Of a stretch of DNA of 64,000 bases, positions 36,922 through 45,582 are shown one piece after another. Within the stretch, counting starts at the first letter, position 1, and every line of letters begins with the position of its first letter. The translations under genes were made by a program, and so were the position numbers. The stretch is from an uncultured Clostridia bacterium (GTDB lineage: Bacteria; Bacillota; Clostridia; Oscillospirales; Acutalibacteraceae). The stretch is taken from assembly GCA_944412495.1 (NCBI GenBank), contig CALYBL010000014.1:1-64000 (forward strand), in the 5' to 3' direction. The notes under the pieces were generated by a model, which was not told where the DNA came from, searched no databases, and saw only the letters and a list, made by a program, of their open reading frames with translations.

Positions 36922-37746
36922 ATGTTTATGATGTCAAGGTCAGGAGGCCGGCGGCTTATTACCGTGCCGCTGAGCATGATAACGCCGAATCCGAATCAGC
37001 CGAGAAGGGTGTTTGACGCCGAAGAGCTTATGGGACTTGCCGAGAGCATAAAGCGCAACGGAATACTCCAGCCCGTAACCGTCAGGCAGACGAGCGACGG
37101 GAAATATGAGATAATCGCCGGGGAAAGGCGGTGCCGTGCCGCGGCCATGGCAGGACTCAAGGCGGTGCCGTGCATAGTGACAGAGGTGGACGATAAGCGC
37201 TCGGCCATACTGTCGCTTATGGAAAACCTTCAGCGCAGTGATTTGAACTGCTTTGAGGAGGCCGACGGCATAGCGCGTCTCATAAACAGCTGGGGCATAA
37301 CCCAGCAGGAGGTGGCCGAGCGGCTGGGCAAGGCACAGTCGACTATTGCGAATAAGCTGAGGCTGCTGAGGCTTACGCCGGCGCAGCGCCGCAGAATAAT
37401 AGACGCAGGACTTACCGAGCGGCATGCGCGTGCGCTGCTGCGCATATTGGACGACGCCCAGCGGGACAGCGCGCTTGACAGTATAATAAACAAAGGGCTT
37501 AACGTTTCCGACACAGATAAGCTTATCGACGAAATACTAAGTCCCAAGCAGGAGCCGGCCCCGGCGGCCGTAGCGTCGAAGCGCACTCCGATAGTGAGGG
37601 ATTTGCGCCTCTTTATCAACACCATAAGCAAGGCCGTGGATACCATGAATCAATCGGGGCTGAATGCGCGCACCGCAAAAAGCGAAACCGACGAGTACAT
37701 AGAATACCGCGTTATAATACCAAAGGTCGGGCAAAAGATAAGCTGA
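36922..37746 (+). CDS. noc: Nucleoid occlusion protein Noc (ParB family)
   Basis: A 274-residue ParB-family protein. The ATG at 36922 follows GAGGAGGCTGCATAT. The CTP-binding ParB N-domain reads PNPNQPRRVFDAEELMGLAE, then IIAGERRCRAAAMAGL and ENLQRSDLNCFEEA. The HTH is ITQQEVAERLGKAQSTIANK. It lies directly after rsmG, the position of noc in Bacillus; the second ParB copy (39886) lies after soj and is the Spo0J type. Noc blocks septation over the chromosome after binding its own sites; I found no classical Noc-binding site (ATTTCCCGGGAAAT) in the window, and the name rests on gene order. Confidence 0.85.
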   Translation: MFMMSRSGGRRLITVPLSMITPNPNQPRRVFDAEELMGLAESIKRNGILQPVTVRQTSDGKYEIIAGERRCRAAAMAGLKAVPCIVTEVDDKRSAILSLMENLQRSDLNCFEEADGIARLINSWGITQQEVAERLGKAQSTIANKLRLLRLTPAQRRRIIDAGLTERHARALLRILDDAQRDSALDSIINKGLNVSDTDKLIDEILSPKQEPAPAAVASKRTPIVRDLRLFINTISKAVDTMNQSGLNARTAKSETDEYIEYRVIIPKVGQKIS

Positions 37747-37802
37747 TTAAGGGAGCCCTTGCGGCACCCGGCAAAACGGTGGAATTTAATATTATCAGAA
37801 TG

Positions 37803-37828
37803 AAAGGGGCTCATGCGAGCCTCTTTTT
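37803..37828 (+). terminator. Intrinsic terminator after noc
   Basis: A stem GGGGCTC / GAGCCTC (one G-T pair) around the loop ATGC, followed by TTTTT. Confidence 0.7.
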
Positions 37829-38348
37829 GCTTAATGAAAGGATGTGTCACATAAGTCCTTTGCGATGCCTTTTCAAAGGTGCTAATATCGGAGGAAGAAG
37901 ATTTAATCGCAGACTAAAGTGCGGTTCAGGCTCAAAAGCGCGGAAACACTGAATTAGACGCTGACGTGGGTCACCGCCCGAATGGGTCTCTTTCAGCAAA
38001 CGGCGGCATCTAACAATATATAGCAATATTTTATCAGTATAAGCTCAGGCTTATATCAGCGCTTTTCGGCGTTTGCGGGACAGCTGCTTGTTTAGGACAA
38101 AAGAGCTTTAATATAGAGCGCAATAAAGCAGGCACAGGCTGCTGGCGGGAGATCAAAATCGGCGAGTCGGCCGTGAAAGTCCTTTACGAAAGCTGATTTC
38201 AGGGAATGCTCTGCAAAAGCAAGCGCCGGGAATTCCAAAGAGCAATTTTTTGTGGCCGCCTATTATAAAGGCCGCAAACGGGCAGCAGCCCTACTTATCA
38301 TACATGGATTTTGCCGGGCGGTCAGAAGACTTAGGGATTCCTAAACAA

Positions 38349-38364
38349 CGTTTCACGTGAAACA
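38349..38364. promoter_or_regulatory. parS site upstream of soj
   Basis: CGTTTCACGTGAAACA matches the 16-bp parS consensus at 15 positions; only the first base differs. It is 316 bp before the soj start. Confidence 0.88.
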
Positions 38365-38679
38365 TCACATGCTTTACATTAACGTCAAAATGTGATAAAA
38401 TATCATAGCAAAAAACAGTATAGAATTTTTCGTACAGGCTATGAAATGTATATCAACTGCATGGTTTTGCTGCGGCACAAAAGGCACGGCCTGTCCCCAT
38501 GTGACGTAACAGTGTGACACGGGCTGCTTCTGCAACAAAGGATGCGGCCGCAGCAGGCCGGTGTGACGCAGGACTCAGACGCAGGTGCGGCGGGTAGCAT
38601 CTGCAGAATTTATCGGAGAGTTATCAGAGCTGTACATAGACTGAAAACGAAAGCTTATATATGTTTGGGAGGCTGAGCC

Positions 38680-39444
38680 TTGGGAAAAATAATAGCTGTC
38701 GCCAATCAGAAGGGCGGGGTCGGCAAAACGACGACCGCCGTAAACCTTTCGGCGGCAATAGGCGCTAAGGGCAAAAAGGTGCTTTTGATCGACCTTGACC
38801 CGCAGGGCAATACCACCAGCGGGTACGGCATAAATAAAAAGGGAATAGTTTCGTCCTCCTACGAAATGCTCATAGGCACGAGCGGCGCGGAGGAGTGCAT
38901 AGTAGCATCGGACTTTAAAAACGTCGATGTGCTCCCTGCCAACATGTCGCTTGCCGGCGCGGAGATAGAGCTTATTGAGCTCGAGCACCGCGAGTCGCGG
39001 GTAAAAACGGCGCTGGCGCAGATAAAGGGAAAATATGATTTTATATTTATAGACTGTCCGCCTTCATTGGGTCTGATAACGCTGAACGCGCTTGCGGCGG
39101 CGGACACGCTGCTGGTGCCCATTCAGTGCGAATATTATGCGCTGGAGGGGCTGTCTCAGCTCATGGCGACGGTGCGCAGCGTAAAGCGGCTTTATAATCC
39201 CGAGCTGGACATAGAGGGCGTGCTGCTCACCATGTTTGACGGGCGGCTTAATCTTACGCAGCAGGTGGTAAACGAGGTAAAGCGGTTTTTCCCCAAAAAG
39301 GTGTTTAAGACCTTTATACCCCGCGCCGTCCGGCTTTCAGAGGCGCCAAGCTTCGGCAAGCCTATTTTATATTACGATAAGTCGTCCAAGGGCGCAAAGG
39401 CCTATAACGAGCTGGCTAAAGAGGTAATAAAGAATAACAAATGA
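38680..39444 (+). CDS. parA: Chromosome partitioning ATPase Soj/ParA
   Basis: A 254-residue ParA-family ATPase. TTG start after GGGAGG (7-nt spacing). Deviant Walker A KGGVGKTTTAVNLSAAIG with the extra Lys, Walker A' LLIDLDPQGNTTSGYG, and Walker B FIFIDCPPSLG. It dimerises with ATP on DNA and is stimulated by Spo0J. In Bacillus Soj also controls DnaA. Here it is separated from parB by 441 bp. Confidence 0.95.
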   Translation: MGKIIAVANQKGGVGKTTTAVNLSAAIGAKGKKVLLIDLDPQGNTTSGYGINKKGIVSSSYEMLIGTSGAEECIVASDFKNVDVLPANMSLAGAEIELIELEHRESRVKTALAQIKGKYDFIFIDCPPSLGLITLNALAAADTLLVPIQCEYYALEGLSQLMATVRSVKRLYNPELDIEGVLLTMFDGRLNLTQQVVNEVKRFFPKKVFKTFIPRAVRLSEAPSFGKPILYYDKSSKGAKAYNELAKEVIKNNK

Positions 39445-39885
39445 GACAGCCGGCCACTAGGTGAAACGCCCGCACGGCCGCGTGAATACCTCTGCGGCGG
39501 ACGGCGCCTGATACGACGATATGGGAGACTTTGCTCAGGCCGGGCGCCGCGCCGGACAGAGCTTACGCCATGGCCGGCAGCCGCTTTTGATTCCCTGAGT
39601 CGGACAAAAGGCCGCAGCTTCGGCAGCAGTAACAGTTGAGAAATGAGTATGCCGCGGCGCTGATATGGCGTCACTTAGCAGAAAACGGCGGCCTTGAGCA
39701 GCTAAGCATAAGCGTCTTAGACCTATCCGCATATACCGCGGCTTGGCGGGCTCTGCCGCACGCATACGGTAAAGACTGCCGGACGGCATCATGCCCTTAC
39801 AGGCCGGCGTATTAAGGAAATTATTACAGGTCATATCCACTTTAAGCTTGTAACAGGATAAAGAAGAAAATAATGGAGGAAAATC
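39445..39885. other. Gap between soj and spo0J
   Basis: A GC-rich non-coding stretch. No gene, terminator or parS site recognised. The ribosome-binding site of parB (GGAGGAAAATC) lies at its end. Unusual because soj and spo0J normally overlap or abut. Confidence 0.45.
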
Positions 39886-40719
39886 ATGGCAAAAAAAGGC
39901 GGACTCGGCCGCGGACTCGACGCGCTGTTTGAGGACAACAGCGAGCTGTCCTCCGAAACGGCTGAGCTGAGAATATCGCAGATAGAGCCCAACCGGGGGC
40001 AGCCGCGCCGCAAATTTGACGAGCAGGCGCTCAGCGAGCTTGCCGAATCCATAGCGCAGCACGGCGTAGTGCAGCCGCTGTTAGTGCGCTCCATAGGCGG
40101 CGGCCGGTATCAGATAGTGGCCGGAGAGCGACGGTGGCGCGCGTCGCGCATGGCGGGTCTGCAGTCGGTGCCGGCGGTGATACGCGAGCTCAGCGACGAG
40201 CAGACGATGGAGATAGCGCTCATAGAAAACCTTCAGCGCGAGGACTTAAACGCCATTGAAGAGGCGGAGGGCTATAGGGCATTAATAGACAAATTCGGCC
40301 TGACGCAGGAGCAGGTGGCAGCCCGCGTGGGGAAATCGCGCCCGGCGGTATCAAACGCAATGCGCCTGCTGTCGCTGCCGGACGAAATAACGGACAAAAT
40401 GCGCAGCGGCGAAATATCCGCGGGACACGGCCGCGCCCTGCTTGCCATAACTGATGATGAACTCAGGAAAAAAGCAGTGGGAATGATACTTTCCGGCGCG
40501 TCCGTGAGGGAGATTGAAGGCTTGAGCCGCAAACCGGCCACGTCACCAAAGCAAAAAAGGCCGGCGGACGTATATTACAGCGAGGCTCAGATAGCCATGA
40601 GCGAAAGCCTCGGCCGAAAGGTCAAAATCATACCGGGCAGGAAAAAGGGCGTTATACAGATAGAATTTTACGGCAAGGACGACCTTAAAAATATAGCCGA
40701 CATGCTTGATAAGGCATAA
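39886..40719 (+). CDS. parB: Chromosome partitioning protein ParB/Spo0J
   Basis: A 277-residue ParB. N-terminus [20 protein letters not shown] is the Soj-stimulating peptide typical of chromosomal ParB and absent from Noc. CTPase motifs: [77 protein letters not shown]-terminal dimer domain ends IADMLDKA. It loads on the parS sites at 35717 and 38349. serS follows 13 bp later. Confidence 0.95.
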   Translation: MAKKGGLGRGLDALFEDNSELSSETAELRISQIEPNRGQPRRKFDEQALSELAESIAQHGVVQPLLVRSIGGGRYQIVAGERRWRASRMAGLQSVPAVIRELSDEQTMEIALIENLQREDLNAIEEAEGYRALIDKFGLTQEQVAARVGKSRPAVSNAMRLLSLPDEITDKMRSGEISAGHGRALLAITDDELRKKAVGMILSGASVREIEGLSRKPATSPKQKRPADVYYSEAQIAMSESLGRKVKIIPGRKKGVIQIEFYGKDDLKNIADMLDKA

Positions 40720-40732
40720 GAGGAGGACGATT

Positions 40733-42022
40733 ATGTTAGATATTAAACTTATACGCACAAATCCGGACATGGTAAAGCAGGCCATGAAAAACCGCGGCGC
40801 CGATATGGACGCCGTTATAGACGAGCTGCTGCAGATTGACGTTCAGCGCAGGGACATTATGGCAAGGGCCGAGAGCATGAAGGCCCGGCAGAACGAAATG
40901 ACCAAGCAGATCCCACGCCTAAAAAAAGAGGGCGCCGACATTGCGTCGGTGATGGAGGAAATGAAGCAGCTTTCATCCAATATAAAGCTTGCGGACACGG
41001 AGGTATCGGCGCTGAATGAAAAGCAGAGCCGCATACTTCTGCAGATACCGAACATCAATCACGAGAGCGTGCCGATAGGCCGGGACGACAGCGAAAATGT
41101 CGAGGTGCGCCGCTGGGGGACGCCGCGTCAGTTCGATTTTGAGCCGCAGCCGCACTGGGACATAGGCGCGCAGATGGATATACTCGACCCGCAGACGGCG
41201 GCAAAGGTGACGGGAGCGCGCTTCCATTTTTATAAAAAGGCCGGCGCAAAGCTCGAGCGTGCGATAATGAATTTCTTCCTTGACACCCACACGTCGAACG
41301 GCTACACCGAGGTGCGCCCGCCGTTTATAGTAAACCGCGCGTCGATGACTGGCACGGGTCAGCTGCCGAAGTTTGAGGAGGACGCCTTTAAGCTCGACGG
41401 GCTTGACTATTTCCTCGTGCCGACGGCTGAGGTGCCGGTCACGAACATGTACCGCGACCAAATATTGAACGGCGAGGACCTTCCGCTCAGCTACTGCGCG
41501 TACACCGCCTGCTTCAGGGCGGAGGCGGGCAGTGCCGGCAAGGACACGCGCGGCCTTATACGTCAGCATGAGTTCAGCAAGGTGGAGCTCGTTAAGTTCA
41601 CAAAGCCGGAGCAGGGCTATGATGAGCTTGAAAAGCTCACTAACAACGCGGAAGAGCTGCTCATTAAGCTTGGCCTGCCGTACAGGGTCATGGCGCTGTG
41701 CACCGGCGATACCGGCTTTTCAAGCGCAAAGACCTATGATTTGGAGGTGTGGCTGCCCTCTTACAACAGGTATGTGGAGATTTCGAGCTGCTCCTGCTAC
41801 AGCGATTTTCAGGCAAGGCGCGCGAATATAAAATACAAGAACGACATAAAGGACAAGGCACAGTACGTATATACATTAAACGGCTCGGGCCTTGCGGTGG
41901 GGCGCACGATGGCTGCTGTTATAGAGAATTATCAGAATCCCGACGGCAGCGTCACGATACCCGAGGTGCTGAGGCCGTACATGGGCGGCATGATTATCGC
42001 AAGGGACGGTACGGTACAGTGA
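40733..42022 (+). CDS. serS: Seryl-tRNA synthetase
   Basis: A 429-residue class II synthetase. ATG at 40733 after GAGGAGGACGATT; the frame begins earlier within the parB end. N-terminal tRNA-binding coiled coil (about 25-100: [40 protein letters not shown]). Catalytic core motifs: [35 protein letters not shown], and the C-terminal [17 protein letters not shown]. It follows parB by 13 bp, as in many Clostridia, and overlaps the next gene by 4 bp. Confidence 0.97.
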   Translation: MLDIKLIRTNPDMVKQAMKNRGADMDAVIDELLQIDVQRRDIMARAESMKARQNEMTKQIPRLKKEGADIASVMEEMKQLSSNIKLADTEVSALNEKQSRILLQIPNINHESVPIGRDDSENVEVRRWGTPRQFDFEPQPHWDIGAQMDILDPQTAAKVTGARFHFYKKAGAKLERAIMNFFLDTHTSNGYTEVRPPFIVNRASMTGTGQLPKFEEDAFKLDGLDYFLVPTAEVPVTNMYRDQILNGEDLPLSYCAYTACFRAEAGSAGKDTRGLIRQHEFSKVELVKFTKPEQGYDELEKLTNNAEELLIKLGLPYRVMALCTGDTGFSSAKTYDLEVWLPSYNRYVEISSCSCYSDFQARRANIKYKNDIKDKAQYVYTLNGSGLAVGRTMAAVIENYQNPDGSVTIPEVLRPYMGGMIIARDGTVQ

Positions 42023-42756
42023 CGGATTTGTCGAAGGTATATTATACTCCGGTGACGATAGCGTCGTATGACGGCGATTTAAACCGACGCATAAAGCCGT
42101 CGTCCATACTCAAATACCAGCAGGAGATAGGCGAGTTGCAGCTCGACTCGGTGGGACTTAAATACTCCTATCTTTACGATAAGGGCATGGTATTTCTCCT
42201 CACCCGCGCAATGGGAGTTATATATAACGCGCCGTGCTTTGAGGATAAGGTCACGCTCAGCACGTACAGCTGCGGCCCCAAGGGAGCGAACTTCATCAGG
42301 GGATATGAGTTTATCGGCGGCGACGGCAGCGTGCTCATACACTCTGTCTCGCTGTTTGTGCTTACCGACCCTTTGGCGCATAATATTCTGCGCCCGTCGG
42401 CGGCGGATATATTCGATATAAAGCACAACGGCGAGATAAAGGAAAAGGAGCTGCCGCAGCGAATTGTCCTGCCGGACGGAATGAAGAAGGAGTCCGAGCG
42501 GGTCATACGCTTTACGGACATTGACTATAACGGACATTTAAACAACGCCGTTTACGCCGACATAGCCATGGACTATGCTCCGTTAAGGCTGTCGTCATCG
42601 CCGCTGCGGCGGTATGACATAAACTTCCTCGGCGAGGCCAGACTGGGCGACAGCCTTGACATAAGCACGCACACTGACGGCGGCACATTTTACATCGGCG
42701 CAAGCCATGAGCGCGGCAGGTGCTTTGCCGCCCGGCTGGAGTTTGATGCAAAATAA
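42019..42756 (+). CDS. Acyl-ACP thioesterase
   Basis: A 245-residue double-hotdog thioesterase of the FatA/FatB type, which releases fatty acids from acyl carrier protein. GTG start overlapping the serS stop (GTGA), so translation depends on serS. First hotdog includes [20 protein letters not shown] and [20 protein letters not shown]; the second begins [20 protein letters not shown], with the DxNxHxNN element typical of the family. Length is normal for bacterial members. It may set fatty acid chain composition or salvage. Confidence 0.88.
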   Translation: MTDLSKVYYTPVTIASYDGDLNRRIKPSSILKYQQEIGELQLDSVGLKYSYLYDKGMVFLLTRAMGVIYNAPCFEDKVTLSTYSCGPKGANFIRGYEFIGGDGSVLIHSVSLFVLTDPLAHNILRPSAADIFDIKHNGEIKEKELPQRIVLPDGMKKESERVIRFTDIDYNGHLNNAVYADIAMDYAPLRLSSSPLRRYDINFLGEARLGDSLDISTHTDGGTFYIGASHERGRCFAARLEFDAK

Positions 42757-43060
42757 CGGTTGCGGGAGTAGCGGCTGTGGTTTTTTACAGGCCGGCCATG
42801 CCGCATGAGAGATGGGTTTTGCGTCGAATGTGACGGGCTCACATAGTATTTACGCGGCAGAATAAAACCGGAGGCAGTGGCAGACATTACGAAAATGACG
42901 GTTAAGGCATAATTGAGACATAATACAAATAAACTGATATAAAAGCAAATTTGCCGGAAGTGCGGATATTATATCATGCCGTTGGCATATATACGGATAG
43001 ACAGCAGTCTTTGCACTGAGCCGTGTATTATCCGTTCCGGCGCCCTATACGGAGGGAAAA
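42757..43060. other. Gap upstream of murI
   Basis: No gene. The middle (42895-42955) is AT-rich and may carry the murI promoter, but I see no strong hexamer pair. A GGAGGGAAAA ribosome-binding site precedes murI. Confidence 0.4.
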
Positions 43061-43876
43061 ATGGACAAAAACGCTGCCATAGGGGTGTTCGATTCCGGTT
43101 TCGGCGGGCTGACCGCGGTAAGAGAGCTTATAAGGCTGCTGCCGGGCGAGGACATAATATATTTCGGCGACACCGGCAGGGTGCCGTACGGCTCAAAGAG
43201 CAGGGAAACGATAAAGAAATACGCCCTTCAGGACAGCAGATTCCTTTTGTCCATGGGCGTAAAATATATAATAGTCGCGTGCGGCACGGCCAGCGCAGTA
43301 GCGGCGGACACAAAGGAAAAGCTGACGGTACCCATGACGGGCGTTGTGAATCCGACGGCTGCTGCTGCGGTCAAAGCCACGAAAAACGGCAAAATAGGAG
43401 TCATAGCCACTGCGGCCACGGTGGCCAGCCATGCTTATTTAAGGAGCATCAAGGCGCTGTCGCCCTCATGTGAGGTGGCAGAGCAGGCATGCCCGCTGTT
43501 TGTCCCGATGGTGGAGGAGGGGTGTGTCGACCGCGATGACATAGTCGTAAGGACGATGGTGGAAAGGTATCTTGGCGGGCTTAAGGGCATGGGAGCTGAC
43601 ACCCTCATATTGGGCTGCACGCATTATCCGCTGCTGACCGACGCCATACGGGATTATATGGGCGGCGGCGTAGCGCTGATAAACTCAGGCGAGCAGGCGG
43701 CCCTGTTTGCGAAATCGGAGCTTGAGCGGCTCGGCCTGCTCAGCGGCAGAGCGTCGGGCGGGAGCACGGATTTTTATCTCAGCGACGACACGGAAAAATT
43801 CGGTGCTCTGGCGGAATATTATATCGGACGTCACCTTGACGGACGAGTGGAGCGCATAGACATAGAAAAATACTGA
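43061..43876 (+). CDS. murI: Glutamate racemase
   Basis: A 271-residue racemase supplying D-glutamate for peptidoglycan. N-terminus IGVFDSGFGGLTAVREL with the catalytic region, then DTGRVPYGSKS. First catalytic Cys in VACGTASAVAAD (the usual CNTA reads CGTA, as in some Clostridia), second in LILGCTHYPLLTD. Both Cys are present. Start follows GGAGGG. No partner genes; 829 bp of empty sequence follow. Confidence 0.95.
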   Translation: MDKNAAIGVFDSGFGGLTAVRELIRLLPGEDIIYFGDTGRVPYGSKSRETIKKYALQDSRFLLSMGVKYIIVACGTASAVAADTKEKLTVPMTGVVNPTAAAAVKATKNGKIGVIATAATVASHAYLRSIKALSPSCEVAEQACPLFVPMVEEGCVDRDDIVVRTMVERYLGGLKGMGADTLILGCTHYPLLTDAIRDYMGGGVALINSGEQAALFAKSELERLGLLSGRASGGSTDFYLSDDTEKFGALAEYYIGRHLDGRVERIDIEKY

Positions 43877-44705
43877 TATTACGGAATATTTTGAAAAGTC
43901 CCGGAAAACCAGTAAAATTGACGCTTTTGGCAATGTCAGGCGGCGCTTGCTGAACCACTGCCGCACCGTTTGCCCGTAAATTTTCGAAGAGCTGCATGGA
44001 TTTAGGGTTAAGGGGGAGCAATAGGAGGAAGTGCCAAAAAGCCTGAGATATCAATGACCTGAAAGCTTTTATAAAGGAATATGAAAAAGATGATGGAATT
44101 ATTTATTTGCCGCGGCAGACCAAGCCTGAAACTGAGGGAAAACGGGCACTGACGCAAAAGCGGCGGATACAGCTCCGTATGAGAGAGAATATTACAGCAG
44201 TGCAAGACAGCGTCGGCCCCGTGCCGGCCGGCTTTTAGCGTTCTTCGGACACAGCAGACGCGGCCTTGCCCACGTTGAGCATAATATGTGAAGTGTGCGG
44301 CGGCACGGAGCGGGCTTACTTGGAGGCTGGACCTGAGCGGCGAGCTTCGGACAAGCAGCGGAGGGACGGCGCCGAAGCAAACTGCGTTAAATACCGCGGC
44401 GGCTGATGCGGATTTTCTGCAGAGTCCCGGCGAACGGGACTGAATTAAAAGCGCAGCGGCACGCGCTGTGTCGGACACAGCTTATCTTCCGTATAGCGTT
44501 GATGCGCAGCAGAGCTCTTGCGCATTTAAAGCCGCGCCGCATACGGCCGTCTCTCCTTCATTTTCGGTCAGCCGTGCGAAGGGCAAGCCTGCAGTATAAG
44601 GGGCTTTGGCTGCAGAGAAGCAAAGGCTCATGCTTTTGCAGAGTAACGCAAAGAGGGAAATAAATTAAGGGTAAATTTAATCATGCATAGCAGACAGAGG
44701 AAATT
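43877..44705. other. Long gap after murI
   Basis: 829 bp with no recognisable gene, RNA or repeat. Several short frames are open on both strands, but none has a start with a binding site or a familiar domain. GC-rich composition like coding DNA suggests an old, unrecognisable remnant; that is speculation. Confidence 0.35.
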
Positions 44706-45155
44706 ATGGAAGTTATAATAAAGATTGAGAGCAACAACTTCATACCGGGCAGCAGTGACCCGGAAACGATAAACATAGTCACAAGGGGCAGCCTTGAGCT
44801 GCGCGACGGCGCGTATATACTGAATTATAAGGAACCGATGTCCGAGGACGACGGAGACGTGACGACGACGATAACCGTGGACAGCAGCAATGTGGTGGAC
44901 GTCATGCGTTCGGGGAAAAACACAAGCCGTCTTACGGTGGAAAAGGGGCGGCGTCATCTGTGCAACTATGATACCGGCTACGGCTGCCTGATGATAGGTC
45001 TTTACGGTGAGCAGATAAAGAGCCGGCTGAGCGAAAACAGCGGCGAAATACTTATGCGCTACACTCTTGACGTCAATTCGGAGTATCAGAGCCTTAACGA
45101 GCTTAAGGTGAATTTTGAGCCGCCGCACGGCGCAGATCCGGCCGCAGGGCGTTAA
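44706..45155 (+). CDS. DUF1934 beta-barrel protein
   Basis: A 149-residue protein of the DUF1934/YwiB family with a lipocalin-like calycin barrel. Features: EVIIKIESNNFIPGSSDPET, GSLELRDGAYILNYKE, TTTITVDSSNVVDVMRSGKN and GEILMRYTLDVNSEYQSLN, the last with the family's strand pattern ending near NELKV. ATG after AGAGGAAATT. Family members are often next to argS or murI in Firmicutes; here it follows murI after a gap. Ligand unknown. Confidence 0.85.
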   Translation: MEVIIKIESNNFIPGSSDPETINIVTRGSLELRDGAYILNYKEPMSEDDGDVTTTITVDSSNVVDVMRSGKNTSRLTVEKGRRHLCNYDTGYGCLMIGLYGEQIKSRLSENSGEILMRYTLDVNSEYQSLNELKVNFEPPHGADPAAGR

Positions 45156-45202
45156 ATTTTGCAGGGCTATGCGCGGCGTCGAGACGCGATCATGCAAAGC
45201 GC

Positions 45203-45231
45203 TTGACACAAAAGCTCTGCCGTGTTAAAAT
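45203..45231 (+). promoter_or_regulatory. Strong sigma-A promoter of the ABC-F gene
   Basis: TTGACA (45203-45208), exactly 17 bp, TAAAAT (45226-45231). It lies about 350 bp upstream of the ABC-F start, giving a long leader of about 340 nt. Confidence 0.75.
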
Positions 45232-45263
45232 CTGCATAGCTTAATAAATTCGGAGAAACAGAT

Positions 45264-45356
45264 ATGAGCAGAAATATTTGGAAATTGGCGATACGAATCT
45301 GCTCTGTGCAAACGGTACCGGTGAAGCATTGTACAGAGCCAGCATATAAAGCATAA
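45264..45356 (+). CDS. Candidate leader peptide 1 of the ABC-F gene
   Basis: A 30-codon frame starting ATG AGC AGA with CGGAGA upstream and ending at TAA 45354-45356. The peptide begins MSRNIWKLAIRICSVQTVPV. Within it a stem (45301-45311 with 45329-45339) can form, so a ribosome stalled here would change the fold. The function as a sensing peptide is inferred from position between promoter and terminator hairpins. Confidence 0.45.
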   Translation: MSRNIWKLAIRICSVQTVPVKHCTEPAYKA

Positions 45357-45367
45357 CTGCTTTTTAT
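45347..45367 (+). terminator. Small terminator-like hairpin in the ABC-F leader
   Basis: AAAGCA-TAAC-TGCTTT followed by TTATT, overlapping the stop of leader peptide 1. A short stem, so weak by itself. Confidence 0.35.
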
Positions 45368-45377
45368 TCACCGGGAG

Positions 45378-45515
45378 ATGAGAAGAACCATACGCGCAGT
45401 GCCTTTGGCTCCTTGCGCAGGTTATTTATACTCGTTTTCCGGGGAAACTAATTTTTTGCGAACGCAGGCTGTGGCAATGTTTTGCACACAGCCTTTATTT
45501 TGCAAGGGGATATGA
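45378..45515 (+). CDS. Candidate leader peptide 2 of the ABC-F gene
   Basis: A 45-codon frame starting MRRTIRAVPLAPCAGYLYSF, with CCGGGAG directly upstream. It runs through the hairpin at 45467-45501. The spacing of the ribosome-binding site is tight, so translation is uncertain. Confidence 0.35.
   Translation: MRRTIRAVPLAPCAGYLYSFSGETNFLRTQAVAMFCTQPLFCKGI
45467..45501 (+). terminator. Terminator/attenuator hairpin in the ABC-F leader
   Basis: Stem GGCTGTG / CACAGCC followed by TTTATTTTG, inside the leader downstream of the promoter. Confidence 0.55.
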
Positions 45516-45523
45516 ATTGCAGA

Positions 45524-45560
45524 AGCAGAGGGCTGATTAATAAATGCCCTCTGCTCTTTT
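45524..45560 (+). terminator. Terminator/attenuator hairpin just before ABC-F
   Basis: A 10-bp perfect stem AGCAGAGGGC / GCCCTCTGCT followed by CTTTT, 23 bp before the ABC-F start. As a full terminator it would block expression unless antiterminated. Confidence 0.65.
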
Positions 45561-45582
45561 AATAAATGGAGAAGTGACTAAT

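Larger units (their letters stand above)
37747..38679. other. Long gap between noc and soj
   Basis: A 933-bp gap. It contains the noc terminator (37803-37828) and a parS site (38349-38364). Other stretches (37830-38340 and 38365-38660) show no gene, tRNA or repeat that I can recognise. soj begins with TTG after GGGAGG. Confidence 0.5.

Noticed and set aside
36922..40719. Two ParB-family genes as evidence of an integrated plasmid
   Set aside because: Their places after rsmG and after soj, and the parS sites, match the normal chromosomal noc and spo0J arrangement.
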